In this document: positions 8,093 to 17,470 of the stretch, piece by piece | Position numbering within the stretch: the stretch's first letter is position 1 | Layout: every line of letters begins with the position of its first letter | Origin: Saprospiraceae bacterium | GTDB taxonomy: Bacteria; Bacteroidota; Bacteroidia; Chitinophagales; Saprospiraceae | Assembly: GCA_016718205.1 (NCBI GenBank) | Contig: JADKEB010000031.1 | Coordinates: 434,001 to 498,000 of the forward strand | Length of the DNA stretch: 64,000 nt | Reading direction: 5' to 3' | The notes under the pieces: model-generated | Told to the model about the DNA's origin: nothing | Database searches by the model: none | The model's input: the letters and a program-made list of their open reading frames with translations, nothing else | Translations under genes and position numbers: made by a program

Positions 8093-11000
8093 TTAATTCA
8101 CAACGTTATCCACAATTTGACTGAGTAAGGTTTTAGCATCTTTCAGGGTCTTTACATTTTCTTTGGTCATGATTAGGTAGTTACTTGTTTGTTTCATATT
8201 GAAACCCAGTTTTTGCCCATCAGTGGATACGTATTTAAGTATATTATGAAAGACGTCGGACTCAAAATATATAGATTGAGCATTGGAAATAAAATAGCAA
8301 TTCATTTTTCTGTTTTTGAGTATTATCCTTTCAAAACCCAATTTTTTTGCGAGCACCCTTAGCCTTAAGCCATCAAACAATTCAAAAACCTGAGACGGAA
8401 TACTTCCGAACCTATCTTTGAGCATTTGTCCGAATTTTTCAATACCTTCTTCATTTTCCAGTTTATCAAGCTCAGTATAGAGCAGCAACCGCTCCTGGAT
8501 ATTAGAAACATAAAAGTCCGGAATCAGCATTTCTATGTCAGTATCGATATCCACTTCTCTGACAAACAGTTGCTTTTTTGCGTTCTCTTCTTCAAATAAA
8601 TCTTTGAAGTCGGTTTCTTTAAGCTCAATGACCGCTTCTTCAAGAATTTTCTGATATGTTTCATATCCAATATCTGCAATAAAACCACTTTGCTCCGCGC
8701 CTAAAAGATTTCCTGCTCCCCTTATATCCATATCCTTCATAGCAATCTGAAAACCTGAACCCAAATCTGAAAATTCTTCAAGGGTTTTGATTCTTTTTTT
8801 TGCTTCAGGAGTCAGTACAGATAGCGGAGGGGCAAACAGATAACAAAATGCCCTTTTATTGGACCTGCCTACACGTCCTCTCAGTTGGTGCAAATCACTC
8901 ATTCCGAATTGATGCGCATTATTGATGATCATCGTATTGGCGTTGGGGATATCTAATCCTGTTTCGATGATATTGGTACATACTAAAACATCAAATTTTC
9001 CGTCGATAAAGTCGATTAAAGTCGTTTCCAAATCATGAGCTTCCATTTGCCCATGAGCTACAGCAATGGACACATCCGGACAAAGATTTTTAATCAGATC
9101 TGCCACTTCGTTCAAACTTTTCACCCTGTTGTGTACAAAAAATATCTGGCCACCCCGTTGAACTTCATAGTAAATGGCATCTTTTATGAGCTCGTCACTG
9201 AAAACCCTTCTTTCTGTATAAATGGGTTGCCTGTTGGGTGGTGGTGTCCTGATAATAGACAGATCTCTGGCCGCCATAAGCGAAAACTGTAATGTCCTCG
9301 GTATCGGTGTCGCTGTGAGTGTAAGCGTATCTACATTGACCTGCAGACTTCTGAGTTTTTCTTTTGACGCCACACCAAATTTTTGCTCTTCATCTATAAT
9401 CAGCAGCCCAAGGTCTTTAAATTTTATACTTTTACCCAAAATGGCGTGTGTGCCTATCAAAATATCAATTTTTCCGCTTTCAGCTTCTTCCAGTATTTGA
9501 TTCTTCTCCTTTGTACTTCTGAACCTATTGATATAGTCCACATGAGCTCCAAAATTTTTTAATCTATCTGAAAATGTTTTGTAATGCTGAAGAGCTAAAA
9601 TCGTGGTTGGTACCAAAATGGCAACCTGTTTTCCTGCTACCACAGCTTTATACGCCGCCCTTATAGCCACCTCGGTCTTACCAAAACCCACATCTCCACA
9701 GATCAATCTATCCATAGGGAAAGCTCTCTCCATATCTGCTTTGACATCCTGAGTTGATGTAATTTGGTCAGGTGTATCTTCATATATAAAAGATGCTTCA
9801 AGTTCTGTCTGGAGATAACCATCAGGAGGAAAGGCAAATCCTTTGGACGCTTTGCGTTTGGCATATAGTTTTATTAACTCTTTAGCTATGTCCTTGATTT
9901 TTGACTTGGTCTTCCTTTTTAGTGCTTTCCAGGCATCACCACCGATTTTGTTGAGTTTAGGTTCTGTGCCATCTTTGCCAACATATCTGGAAATTTTGTG
10001 TAAGGAATTGATACCCACATACAAAATATCGTTGTTTTGATAAATCAACCTCACAGTTTCCTGTTTATGACCATTGATCTCGATGGTTTCAAGACCTGAA
10101 TATCTGCCGATACCATGATCTATGTGCGTGACATAATCCCCGGCTTGCAAATCTTTCAACATCTTGAGAGATAAGGCCATGTCTTCAGTAAATCCTTGTC
10201 TGAGTTTATACCTGTGAAACCTCTCAAAAATCTGATGGTCTGTATAGCAAGCTATTTTGAGCTGATGGTCTATGAAGCCTTGGTGGAGTGATTTATGGAG
10301 AGGATGGAATTGAACCTGCACCCCCATATCTTCAAAAATATTGTAAAAACGCTCGATTTGCTTAAGATTATCTGTGAAAATATAGTTTGTATACCCGTTT
10401 CGCGTATTCTCTTTCAGGTTGTCAATCAGCAGATTGAAGTTTTTATTGAATGCGGGCTGAGGCGAGGTCTTTCTGGTGATGATCTGGCTGGGTTTTATAA
10501 GACTTGTTTGAGACAATAGTACTACATTAAAGTCTGAAAGCGACTCCAATATTGAGCCTGGATAGATAAACGCTCTTTCATTGAAGATTTCCCGCAATTC
10601 CTCTTCAGATTTTACTGCTACACTATCAGCATATTTTTCTACTTTTTCAAAACAAAGCTGAAGTTTTTCGACCAAGAGATCAGGTTCTTTTACCCATATG
10701 AGTGTCTCTTTGGGAAATACTTCAAAAATACTTACTTTTTGCTCCTGCTTAAATTTATTATTAATATTAGGAATTATGGACACCTGGCTGATATTACTCA
10801 CTGAAAGCTGAGTGACAGGATTGAAGGTTCTGATACTTTCAACTTCTGTATCAAAGAGCTCGATTCTGTAAGGCCACTCATTGCCATAGCTAAATATATC
10901 TATGATCCCACCTCTGATGGAAAACTGACCAGGTTGGTATACAAACTCGACCCTTTCAAATCCATACAATACCAGCAATTCTATCATTGTATTGACATCG

Positions 11001-11461
11001 AGCTCGGCATTTTTATTGATGGCAATCTTTTCCTTATCCAAATGGATCGGATCCACGGCCTTTTCAAAAATAGCTTCCGGATAGGTGACTAATATCTGAG
11101 ATTTCCCCTTGACAAGGTGAATTTTATTGATCGTTTCTGTTCTGATCAGTACATTGTTTTTATCTAACTCATCATACTGTAAAGATCTTTTGAAGGAATC
11201 CGGAAAAAAGTGGATTGTTTTGTTTTCCAGAATAGCTTGAAGAGTATTTAAGACATAAGCTGCATCTTCTTTATCAGCGGCAATATAAATCTGTGAATAT
11301 CGGTTGTGTAAAAAACATCCTGAAAGCAGGAAGCTATCTGAAGCCCCAATGAGACCATTGATTTGAATTTTTTCCGGTTTTTCTCCTGATGCCCAGGTAT
11401 TTAGCTCTGCAACACTTCGATCTCCGGAGTATAGACTACTTAATGCTTCGATATTACTCAC
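8093..11461 (-). CDS. mfd: transcription-repair coupling factor
   Basis: At 1,122 residues the protein has the full Mfd length. In order: an N-terminal UvrB-like region (motif FSIRGGIIDIF near residue 180), a CarD-like RNA polymerase-interacting domain (DYVTHIDHGIGRYSGLE), the Superfamily 2 translocase with Walker A GDVGFGKTEVA, DEEQ box (IDEEQKFGV), TLTATPIPRTLQFSL and arginine motif LRGRVGRSNKRAFCY, and a C-terminal TRCF domain. It removes RNA polymerase stalled at lesions and recruits UvrA. The start is GTG at 11461-11459; no in-frame ATG lies close upstream. It is alone on its strand here. Confidence 0.96.
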   Translation of the reverse strand: MSNIEALSSLYSGDRSVAELNTWASGEKPEKIQINGLIGASDSFLLSGCFLHNRYSQIYIAADKEDAAYVLNTLQAILENKTIHFFPDSFKRSLQYDELDKNNVLIRTETINKIHLVKGKSQILVTYPEAIFEKAVDPIHLDKEKIAINKNAELDVNTMIELLVLYGFERVEFVYQPGQFSIRGGIIDIFSYGNEWPYRIELFDTEVESIRTFNPVTQLSVSNISQVSIIPNINNKFKQEQKVSIFEVFPKETLIWVKEPDLLVEKLQLCFEKVEKYADSVAVKSEEELREIFNERAFIYPGSILESLSDFNVVLLSQTSLIKPSQIITRKTSPQPAFNKNFNLLIDNLKENTRNGYTNYIFTDNLKQIERFYNIFEDMGVQVQFHPLHKSLHQGFIDHQLKIACYTDHQIFERFHRYKLRQGFTEDMALSLKMLKDLQAGDYVTHIDHGIGRYSGLETIEINGHKQETVRLIYQNNDILYVGINSLHKISRYVGKDGTEPKLNKIGGDAWKALKRKTKSKIKDIAKELIKLYAKRKASKGFAFPPDGYLQTELEASFIYEDTPDQITSTQDVKADMERAFPMDRLICGDVGFGKTEVAIRAAYKAVVAGKQVAILVPTTILALQHYKTFSDRLKNFGAHVDYINRFRSTKEKNQILEEAESGKIDILIGTHAILGKSIKFKDLGLLIIDEEQKFGVASKEKLRSLQVNVDTLTLTATPIPRTLQFSLMAARDLSIIRTPPPNRQPIYTERRVFSDELIKDAIYYEVQRGGQIFFVHNRVKSLNEVADLIKNLCPDVSIAVAHGQMEAHDLETTLIDFIDGKFDVLVCTNIIETGLDIPNANTMIINNAHQFGMSDLHQLRGRVGRSNKRAFCYLFAPPLSVLTPEAKKRIKTLEEFSDLGSGFQIAMKDMDIRGAGNLLGAEQSGFIADIGYETYQKILEEAVIELKETDFKDLFEEENAKKQLFVREVDIDTDIEMLIPDFYVSNIQERLLLYTELDKLENEEGIEKFGQMLKDRFGSIPSQVFELFDGLRLRVLAKKLGFERIILKNRKMNCYFISNAQSIYFESDVFHNILKYVSTDGQKLGFNMKQTSNYLIMTKENVKTLKDAKTLLSQIVDNVVN

Positions 11462-11645
11462 AAAAAAGAATTGAAATTTGATTAATTGAACACCTGATGA
11501 TCATGTATAGTTTTTCAAAATGCAATCAATTTCCTTTCCTAAAAATATTTAAGAAACATATAAGGTAGCACAAAATGAAGTGCATTGGACATACTGAATT
11601 CAGATATTTGACAATACTTTGAGATAACCTAAAATGGGAAAAATG

Positions 11646-12620
11646 TCATTTTAATAAATGGAAGACAATCTGACCTCTAGTATTTAATTCAATAGCCGGG
11701 GCAGGCATCTTAAATACATTTAATCCTGTAAATAGTGATTTTAAGAACGGGCTTTTTGTTTTTATTTTTGAAAAGTCAATGTCCGGGCTGATATAAAACT
11801 GACTATGTCGCGGAAAATCATGTGTATTGAGTGTATACAATTTATTGTCTTTTGACCAACTGTTTTCGAATCCACCAAACAAATTTTCGGCACCATATCC
11901 TAAAGCAATGTTTAACCACTTTGGCCATTTATTGCCCGTATTTAACAAAGCATGAATATTAAAAGATGCCCAATAAGTCTGCGCATTGTAGTCTTTAAGG
12001 TATTTTTCAAAAAAACCTGATCCGAATAGATCTGCTGCTCTGGAATTCAAGTCTGTGATACCCAATCCATCTGAAGAAATAACAGGAATATTTGAATATG
12101 TATTGGGAAATGAAGAAACTTTAATGATGATTTTTTGCTCATTCCAATAATATTGTTGTAAAGCAAAAATGGATGTTCCGGTCATATTTGCAGCTATATC
12201 TGAGAGAGAAAATCCCCATTTGGCTGAATATCCATCAAACACTTCAACAGTTCCCTGGAATATCGTGCTGCAAACGATACCTGTCCAAATACTGCTTCTT
12301 TTGCTTAATCCGGTCCATCTGGCACTCTTGTAGGTGAGATATCCCTGAAAATATGCAGTATGGATGTGACCAGCCTTGTCCATATGCCTCCACTCTCCAA
12401 AATCATTGAAGAAGTGAAAGGGCTGGGTCTCAAATTTGCTGTACCAAGTGTTGTACAAGCCTATAGCAAAACTTGTGCTCACAACGGTGGTTACGCCAAG
12501 TGCTGTATATACTCTGGTTTTGTTAAGGGTATCAGAAGGGACAAAAAATGATTGAGCTGTCTGTGAGGCAATCAGACATACATAGAAAAAACAACATAAA
12601 ATTACTTTGCTTTTCATCAA
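11646..12620 (-). CDS. DUF2279-type membrane-associated protein
   Basis: The 324-residue protein has an N-terminal signal-like segment and a region DKAGHIHTAYFQGYLTY followed by GTVEVFDGYSAKWGFSLSDIAANMTG, which matches the YfiM/DUF2279 family of predicted periplasmic or outer-membrane associated proteins. Function is unknown. The last third (QTYWASFNIHALL, LNIALGYGAEN, FYISPDIDFSKI) has alternating polar/apolar strands that could form part of a small beta barrel. A TACTTTTG (minus strand, 12636-12629) just upstream resembles a -7 box. It is divergent from the PorP/SprF gene. Confidence 0.7.
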   Translation of the reverse strand: MMKSKVILCCFFYVCLIASQTAQSFFVPSDTLNKTRVYTALGVTTVVSTSFAIGLYNTWYSKFETQPFHFFNDFGEWRHMDKAGHIHTAYFQGYLTYKSARWTGLSKRSSIWTGIVCSTIFQGTVEVFDGYSAKWGFSLSDIAANMTGTSIFALQQYYWNEQKIIIKVSSFPNTYSNIPVISSDGLGITDLNSRAADLFGSGFFEKYLKDYNAQTYWASFNIHALLNTGNKWPKWLNIALGYGAENLFGGFENSWSKDNKLYTLNTHDFPRHSQFYISPDIDFSKIKTKSPFLKSLFTGLNVFKMPAPAIELNTRGQIVFHLLK

Positions 12621-12930
12621 TTCTGGGACAAAAGTAAGGTTTTCTATTACAGTGTGTTTTGAATTTCGAATGTTAATTTTAAGTTTGGAATGATGACCTT
12701 TTAGATTTAAAGAAATAATAGCTCAAATTTAGCTGCAAAAAGATATAATTTTAAATAGAATCAGGCAAAAAACTAATATTATCGGATAGAATTTCCATTA
12801 ATACTTTGTTATTGAAATTATTGAATTCAAAGACACATATATTAAAAAATAATGTTAAAAAATTCTTGAATGCATAAATATTTAAAAATTGCAGTATCTT
12901 TCGTCGTTGAATTTGATAAAATACGGACAT
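12621..12930. other. divergent intergenic region, no gene seen
   Basis: This AT-rich region lies between the DUF2279-type gene and the PorP/SprF gene. It must hold both promoters. A TACTTTTG box on the minus strand at 12636-12629 is the only motif I would mark. A TTG at 12889 opens the downstream frame early, but the better start is the ATG at 12931, before the signal peptide. Confidence 0.4.
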
Positions 12931-14055
12931 ATGCCTTCAAAAGTACTTAATTATCTGGCTTTGATCTTTATCTGTATTGTGACAGTTGATGCACAGGAAC
13001 TGCATTATTCAAACTATCACTTTACACCTTTGAATGTCAATCCTGCCAATGCCGGAGCATTTTCCGGATCTTACAGAGTGAGTGGAATTTATTCAGACAA
13101 ACAAGCTTCGATTACACCACGACCTTTCAGAACCTTTACCTTATCTGCTGATGCACCCATAGTCAGAGGTATACGAAAACAGGACTGGATAGGGATCGGA
13201 ATTGAAATGGATGTTGTAGGAAAGTCCGGCATTAATTTTGATGCCATGGATGTTTCACAGGAGCCAGGGACAGCAGCTAAAAGCACTCAAAGCTGGACAT
13301 TCATGAAAATAGGTGCTGCTTACCATTTTTCATTGGACAAAAAGCAAACAAATATAATTACTCTTGGAGCACAGTTTATCAATGGTAGCAGGGACTTCAA
13401 TACACTCAATCAAAGAGACGGCAGGGTAGGGTTGCAAACAGGGTTCAGAGATCTGGATATTGTCCATTTTAATAAAGGCAGCGCAGGAGGCGCAGGTGGC
13501 AGTGGAAACAACAGTGGCAGGGTTGATTTTTCATCATATAAAGATCTGAGTGTTGGGTTTCTATACAAGGCAAAACAAAAAGAGAGTGAACTGAAATTAG
13601 GATTTGCTATGGAAGGACTACTTAATCCCGCTGTAGGATTTAATAGCAGGGGAGCAAACAAAGATTCATTGGAGTCTAAATATTTCGGGCTCAATATCCA
13701 TGGTAGTTATGAACTTATGCTGAATAAAAAGACTCAGTTAGTACCGGGATTTTATTATTACAGTTTGGGGCCAGCCAACGCTCTTAATATCAATACACAA
13801 GCATGGTACAAAATTGATCCTGAAAAGGATTTTCGGGCTGGTGCCGGTGTAGGATTGAGAAACTTAAGAGCTGCAATCATATATTTGGGAGCTGAATTTA
13901 AAGACCTGAGAGTAGGTCTGGCTTATGATATAGATATTTCTTCGGCTACTATTGGTTCTAGATCCGTTGGGGGATTTGAACTTTCAGCAAGTTATTTAGG
14001 TAAGATTTATAAAAAGCCAAAACCTAAACCTATCATTATGTGTCCCAGACTTTAA
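12931..14055 (+). CDS. PorP/SprF family type IX secretion system membrane protein
   Basis: From the ATG at 12931 the protein is 374 residues with a signal peptide ending near VDAQE. Mature sequence starts with LHYSNYHFTPLNVNPANAGAF, the PorP/SprF hallmark, followed by alternating strands of an outer-membrane beta barrel and repeated phrases such as LGAQFINGSRDF, LSVGFLYKAKQ and AAIIYLGAEFKDLRVGLAYD. PorP/SprF proteins act in T9SS export of adhesins and type B cargo. The next gene, 85 bases downstream, encodes a PorE-like protein, a common pairing in Bacteroidota. It may serve the type B proteins encoded elsewhere in this window. Confidence 0.92.
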   Translation: MPSKVLNYLALIFICIVTVDAQELHYSNYHFTPLNVNPANAGAFSGSYRVSGIYSDKQASITPRPFRTFTLSADAPIVRGIRKQDWIGIGIEMDVVGKSGINFDAMDVSQEPGTAAKSTQSWTFMKIGAAYHFSLDKKQTNIITLGAQFINGSRDFNTLNQRDGRVGLQTGFRDLDIVHFNKGSAGGAGGSGNNSGRVDFSSYKDLSVGFLYKAKQKESELKLGFAMEGLLNPAVGFNSRGANKDSLESKYFGLNIHGSYELMLNKKTQLVPGFYYYSLGPANALNINTQAWYKIDPEKDFRAGAGVGLRNLRAAIIYLGAEFKDLRVGLAYDIDISSATIGSRSVGGFELSASYLGKIYKKPKPKPIIMCPRL

Positions 14056-14140
14056 TGTAGATGATGATTTTTTTACATTTTTGAAATTTACGTTTTCATT
14101 ATCCATAAACCCCGTTAACATTTAACAAATCAAAAGTAAG

Positions 14141-16132
14141 ATGATAACCAGATTATATATTTTAGCCTTTTTCTCCATTATGACATTCTTATCGAATGCG
14201 CAGCCGGTCACGGTCAGCAAAGTTGATGTAATGATAGAAACAGCCAATAATGCAGCAGAAAACCATGATTATCTCAATGCCATCGACTGGTTTGAGAAAG
14301 CATACAAGGAGGACAAAGATCAGAATCATCAGGTTGCAGTAGGTGATATGTACATGCTTTTGCGCGACTATGCCAAAGCTGAAAAAGTATATGACCGGGT
14401 GCTCAAAAGAGACAAAAAAGAGGAATTTTTTGATATCAGACTAGATTATGCAAGATCATTAAAATATCAGGGCAAATATAAACAGGCTATGGATGAATTA
14501 AATGCATTTGTTTCTATAGCTGAAGATGGTGATTTGAAGAACGAAGCAAAAATGGAACTCAAAGGCATTTTGTTGCTTGAGAAACTTCCTGAAAACATAG
14601 AAGCAGCTTTGGCATTTGCGGGAGATAATGTAAATTCCCCATCTGGTGAATCTTCACCGGCGTTTTATACAGATGGTTCATTATATTTCACGGGTTTGAA
14701 TGCAAAGATACCTACTGTATTGGATGGTACTGAAGGCGAATACCATGCAAAGATTTATACTACAACTAAAACACCCGATGGTACTTATAGCAAGGCTGTG
14801 GCACTTGAAGAAGCTATCAACAGGATCGATTTTTACAATACCGGGGTTTCATTTTCCGGTGATGGACAAAGAATGTATTTTACAAGAGCCAAATTCAACA
14901 ATAATAAGATGGAGACATCTCAGATTTACGTGTCAAAAAGACAAAGTGACAAGTGGAGTGCTCCGTATCCAATAGATGCAGTCAATGATGGTAACAGGTC
15001 TTCCCATCCTTATGAAGGAGAATTGTTCGGATCCAAGGTATTGTTCTTCATTTCAGATATACCCGGAGGATCTGGTGGATTTGATATCTATTATTCTACT
15101 ATGTCAGGTGAAAACTACGGGAAGTCAGTCAATCTGGGTAATACCATCAACAGTGCCAAAAATGAAGAGTCTCCGTTTTATAAGGATGGTGTCCTTTATT
15201 TTGCCAGTGATGGGCATCCCGGCATGGGTGGGTTGGACAATTTTTATAGTGAATGGGATGGTAGTAAGTGGAGCGAAGCAAAAAATATGGGATACAATTA
15301 TAACACTTCGTACGATGATTCATTTTTGCGGTTTTCTCAAAGTGGGGCATCCGGAGTATTAGTTTCCAACAGAACACACAAGGATAAGAAAAAGATGAAA
15401 AATACGGAGACCTGTTGTGATGATATTTATCTAATACAAATCAGAGACATAATAATAGAGCTCAAACTTATTGTTAATAATGAAAAAGGCCCTCTCGAAG
15501 GAGCTGTGGTTGAACTTTTTGATTCCGGGAGAAAAAACCCATCAGATAGTAAGACAAATACTTTAGGAGGAGACTTCGGATTTCTTTTGGATGCAGATAA
15601 ATCATATTTTGCAACCATCACCAGAGAAGGATACTTTCCTGACTCAATTAGTTTCAACACTAATAGTATTATTGATGATTATACGGTCAAAAAGACGGTA
15701 ACTCTGAAAGCTAAGCCTGAAGCTCCAAAAAGAATCGTAAAGAGAAATGAACCCATTTTGCTCAGGAGTATATTTTTTGATCTTGATGATGACAAAATAA
15801 GGGCAGATGCTGAGCCGGACCTCGCATATCTAAAATCTTTGCTGGATAAATATCCGGACTTGGTGATAGAGTTATCTTCCCATACTGATAGCCGTTCGGA
15901 CAATAATTATAATAAGAATCTCTCACAACGCAGGGCGAACTCTACCAAAAAATGGTTGGTTGAAGAAGGAGTTGAGGCTTCAAGGATCAAAGCTGTCGGA
16001 TACGGTGAAACTAAACTTCTAAACAAATGTAAGGACAATGTCAAATGTACTGAAGAAGAACATCAGATGAACAGAAGGTCAGAATTCAAAATAATTGCTG
16101 GCCCTCAAACTATAGAAATTGATGAGCAATGA
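14141..16132 (+). CDS. PorE-like OmpA family protein (TPR, beta-propeller, CRD, OmpA)
   Basis: The 663-residue protein has a signal peptide (cleavage near SNAQ, residue 20), TPR-like helices (about 28-150), a WD40/PD40-like propeller (about 160-430, repeats such as SPAFYTDGSLYFTG and GVLYFASDGHPGMGGLD), a carboxypeptidase-regulatory-like beta domain (about 435-525), and an OmpA peptidoglycan-binding domain (about 545-655) with FFDLDDDKI and HTDSRSDNNYN-x-x-LSQRRA. This four-domain order is that of PorE, which anchors the T9SS outer-membrane parts to peptidoglycan. It follows the PorP/SprF gene by 85 bases and is probably co-transcribed. Several such pairs may exist per genome, so it may be a paralogue rather than the core PorE. 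Confidence 0.88.
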   Translation: MITRLYILAFFSIMTFLSNAQPVTVSKVDVMIETANNAAENHDYLNAIDWFEKAYKEDKDQNHQVAVGDMYMLLRDYAKAEKVYDRVLKRDKKEEFFDIRLDYARSLKYQGKYKQAMDELNAFVSIAEDGDLKNEAKMELKGILLLEKLPENIEAALAFAGDNVNSPSGESSPAFYTDGSLYFTGLNAKIPTVLDGTEGEYHAKIYTTTKTPDGTYSKAVALEEAINRIDFYNTGVSFSGDGQRMYFTRAKFNNNKMETSQIYVSKRQSDKWSAPYPIDAVNDGNRSSHPYEGELFGSKVLFFISDIPGGSGGFDIYYSTMSGENYGKSVNLGNTINSAKNEESPFYKDGVLYFASDGHPGMGGLDNFYSEWDGSKWSEAKNMGYNYNTSYDDSFLRFSQSGASGVLVSNRTHKDKKKMKNTETCCDDIYLIQIRDIIIELKLIVNNEKGPLEGAVVELFDSGRKNPSDSKTNTLGGDFGFLLDADKSYFATITREGYFPDSISFNTNSIIDDYTVKKTVTLKAKPEAPKRIVKRNEPILLRSIFFDLDDDKIRADAEPDLAYLKSLLDKYPDLVIELSSHTDSRSDNNYNKNLSQRRANSTKKWLVEEGVEASRIKAVGYGETKLLNKCKDNVKCTEEEHQMNRRSEFKIIAGPQTIEIDEQ

Positions 16133-16151
16133 TTTTTTTGTCCGATTATGT

Positions 16152-16181
16152 TTTGATAATTTAAAACATTATTTACATTTG
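16152..16181 (+). promoter_or_regulatory. promoter of the his operon leader
   Basis: TTTG at 16152-16155 and TACATTTG at 16174-16181 match the Bacteroidota -33 (TTTG) and -7 (TAnnTTTG) boxes with 18 bases between them. Transcription should start about 16187-16190, roughly 10 bases before the leader peptide ATG. Confidence 0.65.
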
Positions 16182-16198
16182 TGTCTTGAAATATTAAA

Positions 16199-16252
16199 AT
16201 GAAACACATTTTACATCATCATCACCATCATTATACTTTCCTGATCAGGTAA
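16199..16252 (+). CDS. hisL: his operon leader peptide
   Basis: An ATG at 16199 opens a 17-codon frame, MKHILHHHHHHYTFLIR, ending in TAA at 16250-16252. Seven of 17 codons are His, six in a row. It lies between a good promoter and an intrinsic terminator, upstream of hisG. By analogy with known histidine attenuation, ribosome stalling at the His run when charged tRNA-His is short would prevent terminator formation. The peptide itself is too short to be a functional protein. Confidence 0.88.
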   Translation: MKHILHHHHHHYTFLIR

Positions 16253-16260
16253 GCAGATTG

Positions 16261-16278
16261 TGATTTATTTGTAAATCA
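16261..16278 (+). promoter_or_regulatory. small hairpin between leader peptide and terminator
   Basis: TGATTTA (16261-16267) and TAAATCA (16272-16278) form a perfect 7-bp stem with a TTTG loop. It sits just after the leader stop codon and may act as the pause or competing structure of the attenuator. The role is inferred from position only. Confidence 0.4.
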
Positions 16279-16293
16279 AAATATTATTTAACG

Positions 16294-16328
16294 ACTGCCT
16301 GCTTGATCATAGCGGGCAGTTGTGTTTT
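16294..16328 (+). terminator. his operon attenuator (intrinsic terminator)
   Basis: ACTGCCTGCT (16294-16303) pairs with AGCGGGCAGT (16311-16320) through a 7-base loop, with one G-U pair, and is followed by the T-rich TGTGTTTT. It lies 41 bases after the leader stop codon. Leader bases 16243-16247 (GATCA) and 16253-16256 (GCAG) are complementary to 16304-16308 (TGATC) and 16295-16298 (CTGC), so a competing antiterminator is possible. Confidence 0.8.
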
Positions 16329-16349
16329 AAAGCCTACCCGTTTGTTTTC

Positions 16350-16540
16350 AACCTAAAAATCTAAAATGATAATCTATTTCGACCTCCAAATACTTCAAAA
16401 TCAGTCGCTACGCTCACTTTTAGCTTCGCACCATAGTGGTGACTACAGCGAAAGCTGCACACAGTATGATTTGTCTCTAAAAATGCTGATTTTATTGTAT
16501 TTGAAGCTCTCTCTACGAATCTCATTTAGATTTTTAGGTT
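16350..16540. repeat. long imperfect inverted repeat between the attenuator and hisG
   Basis: Outer arms 16350-16369 and 16522-16540 match as inverted repeats (AACCTAAAAATCTAAATGA with one extra A on the left). Second arms at 16386-16403 and 16485-16502 match in 15 of 18 positions, and a centre around 16421-16455 holds GCTTCGC...GCGAAAGC flanking CACCATAGTGGTG. The whole 191 bases can fold into one long hairpin in the hisG 5' untranslated RNA. An open frame crosses it but reads as non-coding. Confidence 0.65.
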
Positions 16541-16565
16541 CAACAAGTATTTAAAAACTGAAATC

Positions 16566-17417
16566 ATGCTGAAAATAGCAGTACAAAAATCAGGTCGACT
16601 ATATGATGAGTCCCTCACATTACTAAAATCCTGCGGACTTTACGTGGACAATGGAATGGATCAGCTTAAAGCTGAAGTTCGTGGATTTCCTGCAGAGGTA
16701 TACTTTTTAAGAAACAGTGACATACCTCAGTATCTTGAAGATGGGGTAGTAGACATAGCCATCATAGGAGAGAATGTCTTGTATGAACAAAAAGTAGGTG
16801 TAGAAGTCCTGGTCAAACTTGGATTTTCAAAATGCAGGCTCTCTATCGCTGTTCCTAAAAACATGCATTATGATGGGATTGAATCCCTACATGGAAAAAA
16901 GATAGCAACTTCTTACCCAAACAGTGTACAAAAATTTTTGGATGAAGCGGGAGTTTTGGCAGAAATTCATATTATATCGGGTTCTGTGGAAATTGCGCCA
17001 AACATTGGTCTGGCAGATGCTATTTGTGATCTTGTGAGTAGTGGCAGTACCTTATTTAAGAATGGGCTAGAAGAAAAAGAGATCATATTAAAATCTGAAT
17101 CCTGCCTTGCAGCCAATGTAGCATCACTGAATACTAAAAGGGATATCATCAATGACCTTGTCTTTCGTATCGAATCAGTATTAAAAGCAAGAGACAACAG
17201 ATATATTCTTTTTAATATACCCAATGAAAAAATAGCAGAAGCAAGTGCCGTACTTCCCGTTTTGAAAAGCCCCACCGTATTGCCACTGATTGATGAAGGG
17301 TGGAGTTCCTTGCATTCTGTCATTAATGTCAAAGACTTTTGGGACGTGATAAAAAATCTTAAAAAAATCGGTGCTCAGGGAATTTTGGTTGTACCTGTTG
17401 AAAATATGGTCGTATAA
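16566..17417 (+). CDS. hisG: ATP phosphoribosyltransferase, long form
   Basis: The 283-residue enzyme catalyses the first step of histidine synthesis, joining ATP and PRPP. It starts with LKIAVQKSGRLYDESL and holds the PRPP-binding region GLADAICDLVSSGSTLFKNGL. Its length and a C-terminal domain (about residues 210-283) show the long, homohexameric form that is feedback-inhibited by histidine and needs no HisZ. It is the first structural gene of the operon, after an attenuator, so it is controlled both by RNA leader and by allostery. Confidence 0.96.
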   Translation: MLKIAVQKSGRLYDESLTLLKSCGLYVDNGMDQLKAEVRGFPAEVYFLRNSDIPQYLEDGVVDIAIIGENVLYEQKVGVEVLVKLGFSKCRLSIAVPKNMHYDGIESLHGKKIATSYPNSVQKFLDEAGVLAEIHIISGSVEIAPNIGLADAICDLVSSGSTLFKNGLEEKEIILKSESCLAANVASLNTKRDIINDLVFRIESVLKARDNRYILFNIPNEKIAEASAVLPVLKSPTVLPLIDEGWSSLHSVINVKDFWDVIKNLKKIGAQGILVVPVENMVV

Positions 17418-17470
17418 CTCACTCGCTTTGACTTTAGACATTGGTTTAGAATTTAGTAAATAGTTATAAA

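Noticed and set aside
12889..12930. TTG start for the PorP/SprF protein
   Set aside because: The ATG at 12931 directly precedes the signal peptide.
16366..16554. Open frame of 62 codons before hisG
   Set aside because: It lies fully on the long inverted repeat and shows no protein-like pattern.
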